Part shown: in pieces, positions 1-9,482 of the stretch
Position numbering within the stretch: the stretch's first letter is position 1
Layout of the letters: every line of letters begins with the position of its first letter
NCBI GenBank assembly: GCA_905221605.1
Contig: CAJNDS010000976.1
Span: forward strand, 1-45,881
Length of the DNA: 45,881 bases
Direction: 5' to 3'
Source of the DNA: Symbiodinium natans
Lineage: Eukaryota; Sar; Dinophyceae; Suessiales; Symbiodiniaceae
Position numbers and translations under genes: made by a program
Notes under the pieces: model-generated
What the model was told of the DNA's origin: nothing
What the model saw: only the letters and a program-made list of their open reading frames with translations
Databases searched by the model: none

Positions 1-46
1 ATGAGGCATTGTACGATATATGATTCGTTGCTTGTGATTAGGTTGC
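1..46 (+). repeat. 3' tail of a family-B block (cut by window edge)
   Basis: This is the last B unit before array A1. It matches the last B units before A3, A8 and A10, with the same GATATATGATTCG and GTGATTAGG motifs. The same sequence recurs at 35322-35367, showing that the window starts inside a repeating module rather than at an array edge. Confidence 0.9.
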
Positions 47-1748
47 GTCCGCTTCTAAGGGTTTTGGTCTGTCACGGTGCCGTCCGCTTCTGGAGATTTG
101 GTTGGTCATGGTGTTGTCCGCTTGTAGGGGTTTTGGTCTGTCACGGTGTTGCCCGCTTCTGGGGGTTTTTGTCTGTCAAGGTGTTGTCCGCTTCTAGGGG
201 TTTTGGTCTGTCACGGTGTTGTCTGCTTCTAGGGTTTTGGTTTGTCACGGCGTTGTCCGCTTCGGCTTCTAGGGGTTTTGGTCTGTCACGGTGTTGTCCG
301 TTTCTAGGCGTTTTGGTCTGTCACGGTGTTGTCCGCTTCTAGGGGTTTGGTTCTGTCACGGTGTTGTCCGTTTCTGGGGGTTTGGGTCTGTCACGGTGTT
401 GTCCGTTTCTGCGGGGTTTGGTCTGTCATGCTGTCGTCCGTTTCTAGGGATTGTGGTCTATCAGGGTGTTGTCCGCTTCTAGGGGTTGTGGTCTATCACG
501 GTGTTGTTCACTTGTAGGGTTTTGGTCTGTCACGGTGTTGTCCGTTTCTCGGGGTTTTGGTCTGTCACGGCGTTGTCCGTTTCTAGGGGTTTTGGTCTGC
601 CACGGTGTTGTTCGCGTCTAGGGTTTTGGTTTGTCACGGTGTTGTCCATTTCTAGAAGGTTTGGTCTGTCACAGCGTTGTCCGCTTTTGGGGAACGTCTG
701 TCACGGTGATGTCCACTTCTGAGGGTTTTGGTCTGTCACGGTGTTGTCCGCTTCTGGGGGTTTTGGTTTGTCAGGGTGTTGTCCGTTTCTAGGGGTTTTG
801 CTCTGTCACGGTGTTGTCCTCTTCCAGAGTTTTTGGTCTGTCACAGCGTTGTCCGCTTTTGGGGAACGTCTGTCACGGTGATGTCCACTTCTGAGGGTTT
901 TGGTCTGTCACGGTGCTGTCCACTTTTGGGGGTTTTGGTCTGTCATGGTGTTGTCCGCTTCTAGGGGTTTTGGTCTGTCACGGTGTTGTCCGTTTTTATT
1001 AGAGTTTTTATTAGGGGTTTTGGTATGTCACGGTGTTGTCCGCTTCTTGGGGTTTTGCTCTGTCACGGTGTTGTCCGCTTCCAGAGGTTTTGGTCTGTCA
1101 CGGTGCTGTCCGCTTCTGGAGATTTGGTTTGTCACGGTGTTGTCCGCTTGTAGGGGTTTTGGTCTGTCACGGTGTTGTCCGTTTCTAGGGGCTTTGGTTT
1201 GTCACGGTGTTGCCCGCTTCTGGGGTTTTTGGTCTGTCACGGTGTTGTCCACTTCTAGGTATTTTGGTCTGTCACAGCGTTGTCCGCTTCTGGGGAATGT
1301 CTGTCACGATGATGTCCCCTTCTGAGGGTTTTGGTCTGTCACGGTGTTGTCCGCTTCTAGGGGTTTTGTCTGTCATGGTGTTGTCCGCTTCTAGGGGTTT
1401 TGGTCTGTCATGGTGTTGTCCGCTTCTAGGGGTTTTGGTCTGTCACGGTGTTGTCCGCTTCTAGGGTTTTGGTCTGTCACGGTGTTGTCCGCTTCTAGGG
1501 TTTTGGTCTGTCACGGTGTTGTCCGCTTCTAGGGGTTTGGTCTGTCACGTCGTTGTCCGTTTCTGCGGGGTTTGGTCTGTCATGCTGTCGTCCGTTTCTA
1601 GGGATTGTGGTCTAACAGGGTGTTGTTTACTTCTGGGGGTTTTGGTCTGTCACGGTGTTGTCCGCTTCTAGGGGTTTTGGTCTGTCACGGTGTTGTCCGT
1701 TTCTAGGGTTTTGGTCTGTCATGGTGTTGTCCGTTTCTAGGGGTTTGG
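47..1748 (+). repeat. Family-A 35-bp satellite block A1
   Basis: About 49 head-to-tail copies of an ~35-bp unit. Its core motifs are CTTCTAGGGGTTTTGG and TCTGTCACGGTGTTGTCC; a clean copy lies at 186-220. Units of 34 bp (one T or G lost from the GGGGTTTTGG tract) and a recurrent ~32-bp unit (CTGGGGAATGTCTGTCAC type) are interspersed. Composition is T and G rich with only two A per unit, and two CpGs per unit. The block has the same length as A8 (1702 bp), and I noticed no difference between them. It carries a 12-bp tandem duplication at 992-1015. No open frame persists, because the canonical unit supplies TAG in one frame (TTC TAG). Confidence 0.95.
992..1015 (+). repeat. 12-bp tandem duplication inside one A unit
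   Basis: GTTTTTATTAGA is followed directly by GTTTTTATTAGG. The same doubled motif is in A8 (36313-36336), whereas A4 has one copy (17026-17037). It is therefore a derived marker shared by M1 and M8. Confidence 0.85.
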
Positions 1749-4700
1749 TATCTGTGTGAGGCATGGCAAGATGTATGCTTTGCTGCTTGTGATTCGCTGG
1801 TAGCTGTGTGAGGCATGGCAAGATGTACGGTTTGTTGCCTCTGATTTGCTGCTATGTGGCCTGTCATTTGCTGGTATCTGTATGAGGAATTGAAAGATGT
1901 ACCGCTTGTTGCCTGTGACTTGCTGGTACCTGCTTCAAGCATGGTAAGATGTAAGATTTGTTGTCCAGGGTATCTGTGTAAGGCATGATAAGATGTACTA
2001 TTTGCTGCTTGTGATTTGCTGGTATCTGTGTTGTGTGGGACATGGCAAGATGCACTACTTTTTGTCTCTGATTTGCTGGGAGGCATGGAAATGTGTACGG
2101 CTTGTTGCCGGTGATTTGCTGGTATCTGTAGGAACCTTGGTAAGAAGCACGATTTGCTGCATGTGATTTGCTGGTATCTGCGTGAGGCATGGCAAGATGA
2201 ACGATTTGTTGCCTGTGATTTGCTGGTAATTGTGTGAGACATGGCAAGATGTACGACTTGTTGCCTGCGATTTGCTGGTATCTGTGCGAGGCGTGGTAAG
2301 TTATACGATTCGTCGCTTGTGATTTGCTGGAATCAGTGTGAGGTGTGGTAAGATGTACGCTTAGTTGCCTGTGATTTGCTGGTATCTGTGTGAGGCATGA
2401 TGGAAAGATGTTCATCCTGTTTTGTTGCCGGTGATTAGCTGGTATCTGTGTGAGGCATGGCGAGATGTACGATTTGTTGCTTGCGATTTGTTGGCATCCG
2501 TGCGAGGCGTGGCAAGGTGTGCGAATTGTTGCCTTTGGTTTGGTAGTGTCTGTGTGATGCATGGCAAAGAATACGGTTCGTTGCCTGTGATTTGATCGCA
2601 GAATGAACCAGCAAAAGCAACAACAAAATTGTTAGGCCCCTATGGTATGTGTCAGGCAAAGCAAGGTGCACGATATATTGACGGCATCTCTGTGAAGCAT
2701 AGTACGTTTTGTTGCCCATGATGTGCTGGTATCTGTTTGAGGCATTGTAAGTAAGATGTATGATTTGCTGCCTGTGATTTGCTGGTATATGTGTGAGACA
2801 TGACAAGATGCACGACTTGTTGCCTGTGATTTGCTGGTATCATGCGAGATGAACGATTTTTTGCCCCCGTGATCTGCAGGTATCTGTGTGAGGCATTGGC
2901 AAGACGTGTGATTTGTTGCCTGTGATTTGTTGGTATCTGTGTGAGGCATGGCAAGATATACGAATGCCTGTAATTTGATGGTATCTGTGGAGGCATTGCA
3001 AGATAAACGGTTTGTTTCCTGTGATTTGCTGTTATCTGTATGAGGCATGGTAAGATGAACGATTTGTTGTCGGTGATTTGCTGGTACATGTGTGAGGCAA
3101 GGCGACATGTACGATGTGTTGCCCGTGATTTACTGGTGCCTGATTTGTTGCTGAAATTTGCTGGTGTATCTGTGAAGCTAATACGATTTGTTGTTTGTGA
3201 TTTGCTGGTCTGTGTGTGAGGCACGGCAAGATGTAAGATTTGTTGCCTGTGATTTGCTGGTACCTGTGTGAGGCATGGTAAGATTTACGCTTTGTTTCCT
3301 CTGCTTGACTGCTATCTGTGTGAGGCATGGCAAGATGCACGATTTGTTGCTTGCGTTTTGCTGGTATCCGTGTGAAGCATGGTAAGTTGTACAATTTGTT
3401 GGCTTTAATTTGCTGGTATCTGTGTGAGGCATGGCAGGATACACGATTTGTTGCTTGTGATTTGCTGGTATGTGTGGAGGCATGGCAAGATAAACGATTT
3501 GTTGCCTGTGATTTGTTGGCATCTGTGTGAGGCATGACAAGATGTACGATTTGTTGCCCGTGATTTAATGGTGGCTGATTTGTTGTTGTGATTCGCTGGC
3601 ATCTGTGTGAGGCATGGCAAGATGTACGATTTGTTGCCTGTTATTTCCTGGTATCTGTGTGAGGCATGGCAAGATGTACGATTTGTTGTCTGTGATTTGC
3701 TGGTATCTGTATGAGGCATGGCAAGATATACGATTTGTTGTCTGCGAATCGCTGGTATCTGTGAAAGGCATGGCAAGATGTACGATTTGTTGCCTGTGAT
3801 TTGCTGGTATCTGTGTGAGGCAGGATATGATGTACGATTTGTTGCCTGTGATCTGCTGGTATCTATGTGATGCATGGCAAGATGTACGATCCGTGACTTG
3901 TGATTTGCTTGGCAAGATGTACGACTTGTTGCCTGGGATGTGCTGTGGGAGGCATGATAGATGCACGATTTGTTGCCCGTGATGTGCTGTATGAGGCAGG
4001 GACGATGTCTGCGGCATGGCAAGATGTACGATTTGTTGCCTGTGAGTTGCTGGTATCTATATGAGGCGTGGCAAGATGTACGATTTGTTGCCTGTGATTT
4101 GCTAGTATCTGTGTCAGGCATGGCAAGATATACGATTTTTTCCTTGCAATTGGCTGGTATCTCTTGCAAGCATGGTGAGATGAACGATTTGTTGTCTGTG
4201 ATTTGCTGGCATCTGTGTAAGGCATGGCAAGATGTACGATTTGTTGCCTGTGATTTGCTGGTATATGTGTGAGGCATGGCAAGACTTACGATTTGTTGCT
4301 TCTGATTGACTGATATCTGTGTGAGGCATGGCAAGATGTACGGTTTGTTGTAGGTGACTTGCTGGTGCCTTATTTGTTGCCTGTGATTTGCTGGTATGTC
4401 TGTGAAGCTTGGTAATAAGTACGATTTGTTATTTGTGATTTGCTGGTATCTATGGGAGGCAGGATAAGATGCACAATGTGTTGCCTATGCTGTGCTGGTA
4501 TGTGTGTGAGGCATGGTAAGAAGTACGGTTTGTTTCCGGTGATTTGAGGCTGGCTGAGGGCATGGCAAGATGTACGATTTGTGGCTTGTGGGAGGCAGGG
4601 TATGATGTACGACTTTTTGCTGTGATTTTCTGGCATATGACGTCCGATTTGTGATCTGCTGGTATCTGTGTGATGCATGGCAAAATGTACGATCCGTGAT

Positions 4701-5035
4701 CTGTCATTTGCATGGCAAGTTGCCTGTCATTTGCTGGAATCTATGGGAGGGAAGGCAAGATGTGCGGTTTGTTGCCTGGGATTTGCTGGTCGTGAGGCAT
4801 GGCAATATGTACAATTTGTTTCTTGTGACTGGCTGTGTGAGGCAGGGTATGATGTACCTGTTTGTTGCCTGTGGTTTTTGTGACTTGCTGCTACCTGTGT
4901 GAAGCATGGTAAGATGTAAGATTTGTTTTCTGGAACTTGCTGGCGTGGTAAGATGTATGATTTGTTGCCTGCGATTTGCTGGTATCCGTATGAGGCATTG
5001 TGCGATATACGATTCGTTGCTTGTGAGTAGGTTGT
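1749..5035 (+). repeat. Family-B 52-bp satellite block B1
   Basis: About 63 copies of an ~52-bp unit with core motifs TCTGTGTGAGGCATGGCAAG and ATTTGTTGCCTGTGATTTGC; the clean consensus is seen at 8647-8698. Neighbouring units differ substantially, while each unit has close counterparts at the same place in B4 and B8, the signature of a higher-order repeat. The block holds a shortened 47-bp non-repeat island at 2595-2641. Relative to B8 it lacks 15 bp near 4636 and has a substitution beside that point. Partial units occur, for example near 3905-3935. The reverse strand of the consensus is stop-free in all frames, which produces long spurious reading frames. Confidence 0.95.
2595..2641. other. 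Shortened non-repeat island in B1 (47 bp)
   Basis: A stretch unlike either satellite unit, flanked by ordinary B units. It starts ATCGCAGAATGAACCAGC and ends in AGGCCCCT. Compared with the 96-bp island of B4 (18617-18712) it has lost 49 bp net. At the break it reads CAAAATTGTT, the reverse complement of AACAATTTTG in intact islands, so the change looks like deletion with a small fold-back inversion. B8 has the same shortened form. Confidence 0.85.
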
Positions 5036-6592
5036 GTCCGCTTCTAGGGGTTTTGGTCTGTCACGGTGTTGTTCGCGTCTAGGGTTTTGGTTTGTCACGG
5101 TGTTGTCCATTTCTAGAAGGTTTGGTCTGTCACAGCGTTGTTCGCTTTTGGGGAACGTCTGTCACGGTGATGTCCACTTCTGAGGGTTTTGGTCTGTCAC
5201 GGTGTTGTCCGCTTCTGGGGGTTTTGGTTTGTCCGGGTGTTGTCCGTTTCTAGGGGTTTTGGTCTGTCACGGTGTTGTCCGCTTCTAGGGGTTTGGTTCT
5301 GTCACGGTGTTGTCCGCTTCTGGGGGTTTTGGTCTGTCACGGTATTGTCCGTTTCTAGGGGTTTTGGTCTGTCATGGTAATGTCCGCTTCTAGGGGTTGT
5401 GGTCTATCACGGTGATGATCACTTCTAGGGTTCTGGTCTGTCACAGTGTTGTCCGTTTCTAGGGGTTTTGGTCTGGCACGGTGTTGTCCGTTTCTAGGGG
5501 TTTTGGTCTGTCACGGTGTTGTCCGTTTTTACGGGTTTTGGTATGTCACGGTGTTGTCCGCTTGAAGGGGTTTTGGTCTGTGACGGTGTTGTCCGCTTCC
5601 AGAGGTTTTGGTCTGTCCTGGTGCTGTCCGCTTCTGGAGATGGTTTGTCACGGTGTTGTCCGCTTCTAGGAATTTTGGTCTGTCACAGCGTTGGCCGCTT
5701 CTGGGGAATGTCTGTCACGATGATGCCCACTTCTGAGGGTTTTGGTCTGTCACGGTGTTGTCCGCTTCTCGGGGTTTGGTCTGTCACGGTGTTGTCCGTT
5801 TCTAGGGGTTTTGGTCTGTCATGGTGTTGTCCGCTTCTAGGGGTTGTGGTCCGTTTCTAGGGGTTTTGGTCTGTCACGGTGTTGTTCGCGTCTAGGGTTT
5901 TTGTTTGTCACGGTGTTGTCCATTTCTAGAAGGTTTGGTCTGTCACAGCGTTGTTCGCTTTTTGGGAACGTCTGTCACGGTGATGTCCACTTCTGAGGGT
6001 TTTGGTCTGTCATGGTGTTGTCCGCTTCTGGGGGTTGCGGTCTGTCACGGTGCTGTCCGCTTCCAGGTATTTTGGTCTGTCACAGCGTTGTCCGCTTCTG
6101 GCGAATGTCTGTCACGATGATGTCCGCTTCTGAGGGTTTTGGTCTGTCACGATGATGTCCGCTTCTGAGGGTTTTGGTCTGTCACGGTGTTGTCCGCTTC
6201 TAGGGGTTTTTGTCTGTCATGGTGTTGTCCGCTTCTAGGGGTTTTTGTCTGTCGTGGTGTTGTCCGCTTCTAGGGGTTTTGGTCTGTCACGGTGTTGTCC
6301 GCTTCTAGGGTTTTGGTCTGTCACGGTGTTGTCCGCTTCTAGGGTTTTGGTTTGTCACGGTGTTGTCCGCTTCTAGGGGTTTGGTCTGTCACGGTGTTGT
6401 CCGTTTCTGCGGGGTTTGGTCTGTCATGCTGTCGTCCGTTTCTAGGGATTGTGGTCTATCAGGGTGTTGTTCACTTCTGGGGGTTTTGGTCTGTCACGGT
6501 GTTGTCCGCTTCTAGGGGTTTTGGTCTGTCACGGTGTTGTCCGTTTCTAGGGTTTTGATCTGTCATGGTGTTGTCCGTTTTTTGGGGTTTGG
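5036..6592 (+). repeat. Family-A satellite block A2
   Basis: About 44 A units, 1557 bp, the same length as A9. It is entered through the second junction type (GAGTAGGTTGTGTCCGC) and left through CCGTTTTTTGGGGTTTGG followed by TATATGTG; A6 and A9 share both. One fused unit near 5843-5855 joins GGTTGTGGTCCG to the next TTTCTAGGGG, deleting about 20 bp. The tandem pair of CGATGATGTCCGCTTCTGAG units at about 6113-6172 is a local duplication. Confidence 0.95.
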
Positions 6593-9482
6593 TATATGTG
6601 TGAGGCATGGCAAGATGTACGACTTTTTGCCTGCGATTTGCTGGTATCTGTGCGAGGCGTGGTAAGTTATACGATTCGTCGCTTGAGACTTGCTGGAATC
6701 AGTGGGAGGCGTGGTAAGATGTACGCTTAGTTGCCTGTGATTTGCTGGCATCTGTGTGAGGCATGATGGAAAGATGTTCATCCTGTTTTGTTGCGGTGAT
6801 TAGCTGGTATCTGTGTGAGGCATGGCGAGATGTACGATTTGTTGCTTGTGATTTGTTGGTATCCGTGCGAGGCGTGGCGAGGTGTGCGAATTGTTGCCTT
6901 TGTTTTGTTAGTGTCTGTGCGATGCATGGCAAAGAATACGGTTCGTTGCCTGTGATTTGATCGCAGAATGAACCAGCAAAAGCAACAACAAAAACAATTT
7001 TGAACAACAATTGATTGCTTGATCTCGTCCTGTTCAAAAAGAGAAGAAGGCCCCTATGGTATGTGTCAGGCACAGCAAGGTGCACGATATATTGACGGTA
7101 TCTCTGTGAAGCATGGTATGGAGTACGTTTTGTTGCCCATGATGTGCTGGTATCTGTTTGAGGCATTGTAAGTAAGATGTATGATTTGCTGCCTGTGATT
7201 TGCTGGTATATGTGTGAGACATGACAAGATGCACGACTTGTTGCCTGTGATTTGCTGGTATCATGCGAGATGAACGATTTTTTGCTCCCGTGATCTGCAG
7301 GTATCTGTGTGAGGCATTGGCAAGACGTGTGATTTGTTGCCTGTGATTTGTTGGTATCTGTGTGAGGCATGGCAAGATATACGATTGACTGTAATTTGCT
7401 GGTATCTGTGGAGGCATGGCAAGATAAATGACTTGTTTCCTGTGATTTGCTGTTATCTGTATGAGGCATGGTAAGATGAACGATTTGTTGTCGGTGATTT
7501 GCTGGTACATGTGTGAGGCAAGGCGACATGTACCATGTGTTGCCCGTGATTTACTGGTGCCTGATTTGTTGCTGAAATTTGCTGGTATATCTGTGAAGCT
7601 AATATGATTTGTTGTTTGTGATTTGCTGGTCTGTGTGTGAGGCTCGGCAAGATGTAGGATTTGTGCCTGTGATTTGCTGGTACCTGTGTGAGGCATGGTA
7701 AGATTTACGCTTTGTTTCCAATGCTTGACTGATATCTGTGTGAGGCATGGCAAGATGCACGATTTGTTGCTTGCGTTTCGCTGGTATCCGTGTGAAGCAT
7801 GGTAAGTTGTACAATTTGTTGTCTTTCATTTGTTGGTATCTGTGTGAGGCATGGCAGGATTCATGATTTGTTGCCTGTGATTTGCTGGTATGTGTGGAGG
7901 CATGGCAAGATAAACGATTTATTGCGTGTGATTTGTTGGCATCTGTGTGAGGCATGACAAGATGTACGATTTGTTGCCTGTGATTTAATGATGGCTGATT
8001 TGTTGTTGTGATTCGCTGGCATCTGTGTGAGGCATGGCAAGATGTACGATTTGTTGCCTGTTATTTCCTGGTATCTGTGTGAGGCATGGTAAGATGTACG
8101 ATTTGTTGTCTGTGATTTGCTGGTTTCTGTATGAGGCATGGTAAGATGTACGATTTGTTGTCTGCGAATCGCTGGCATCTGCGAAAGGCATGGCAAGATG
8201 CACGATTTGTTGCCTTTGATTTGCTGGTATCTGTGTGAGGCAGGGTATGATGTACGATTTGTTGCCTGTGATCTGCTGTTATCTATGTGATGCATGGCAA
8301 GATGTACGATCCATGACTTGTGATTTGCATGGCAAGATGAATGATTTGTTGCCTGTGATTCGCTGGTATCTATGTGAGGCATGGAAAGATGTACGACTTG
8401 TTGCCTGTGATGTGCTGTGGGAGGCATGATAGATGCACGATTTGTTGCCCGTGATGTGCTGTATGAGGCAGGGACGATGTCTGCGGCATGGCAAGATGTA
8501 CGATTTGTTGCCTGTGAGTTGCTGGTATCTATATGAGGCGTGGCAAGATGTACGATTTGTTGCCTGTGATCTGCTGGTATCTATGTGATGCATGGCAAGA
8601 TGTACGACATGGCAAGATGAACGATTTGTTGTCTGTGATTTGCTGGTATCTGTGTGAGGCATGGCAAGATGTACGATTTGTTGCCTGTGATTTGCTGGTA
8701 TATGTGTGAGGCATGGCAAGACTTACGATTTGTGGCTTCTGATTGACTGATATCTGTGTGAGGCATGGCAAGATGTACGTTTTGTTGTAGGTGACTTGCT
8801 GGTGCCTTATTTGTTGCCTGTGATTTGCTGGTATGTCTGTGAAGCTTGGTACTAAGTACGATTTGTTATTTGTGATTTGCTGGTATCTATGGGAGGCAGG
8901 ATAAGATGCACAATGTGTTGCCTATGCTGTGCTGGTATGTGTGTGAGGCATGGTAAGAAGTACGGTTTGTTTCCGGTGATTTGAGGCTGGCTGAGGGCAT
9001 GGCAAGATGTACGATTTGTGGCTTGTGGGAGGCAGGGTATGATGTACGACTTTTTGCTGTGATTTTCTGGCATCATGTCAGGCAGGATATGACATACGAT
9101 TTGCTTCTGCTGGTATCTGTGTGATGCATGGCAAGATGTACGATCCGTGATCTGTCATTTGCATGGCAAGTTGCCTGTCATTTGCTGGAATCTATGGGAG
9201 GGAAGGCAAGATGTGCGGTTTGTTGCCTGTGATTTGCTGGTAGTGAGGCATGGCAAGATGTACAATTTGTTGCTTGTGACTTGCTGTGTGAGGCAGGGTA
9301 GGAACCGTTTGTTGCCTGTGGTTTCTGTGATTTGCTGCTACCTGTGTGAAGCATGGTAAGATATAACATTTGTTGTCTGTGATTTGCTGGCGTGGTAAGA
9401 TGGATGATTTGTTGCCCGCGATTTGCTGGTATCCGTATGAGGCATTGTACGATATATGATTCGTTGCTTGTGATTAGGTTGC
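6593..9482 (+). repeat. Family-B satellite block B2
   Basis: About 55 B units. Nearly identical to B9 (41929-44822). It differs by a 1-bp loss near 7665 (ATTTGTGCC against ATTTGTTGCC), a substitution near 7387, and a 3-bp loss near 9303 (GGAACCG against GGATGTACCG). It begins further into the B sequence than B6 does, lacking several of the first units present there. It contains an intact 96-bp island. A compressed pair of units, TGTACGACATGGCAAGATG near 8602-8620, is a diagnostic partial-unit fusion also seen in B3, B7 and B9. Confidence 0.95.
6960..7055. other. 96-bp non-repeat island in B2
   Basis: Intact form of the island found once per B block. It is A-rich on this strand (CAAAAGCAACAACAAAAAC), the reverse of the surrounding G+T bias. 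It contains TTTTGAACA and, downstream, TGTTCAAAA as an inverted repeat. This copy has AACAACAATTG where most copies have AACAATAATTG. Confidence 0.85.

Noticed and set aside
186-220. Telomeric repeat (GGGGTTTT)
   Set aside because: The tract occurs once per 35-bp unit with 25 bp of other sequence between, not as tandem telomere repeats. It is satellite DNA.
900-1325. Forward-strand Cys/Leu/Val-rich frames in A blocks as membrane or secreted peptides
   Set aside because: They arise from 35-bp units (three units per 35 codons) and end at the TAG inside the unit. They stay open only where TAG has mutated to TGG or an indel shifts frame.
47-1748. CRISPR array (35-bp direct repeats)
   Set aside because: Units abut with no unique spacers, variation is spread across the unit, and there are no cas genes or leader. 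The repeat extends through multi-kilobase HORs.
2595-2641. Island as an intact transposon with terminal inverted repeats
   Set aside because: Only 96 bp at most, inverted repeats are internal rather than terminal, and no target-site duplication is visible. A remnant is possible but unproven.
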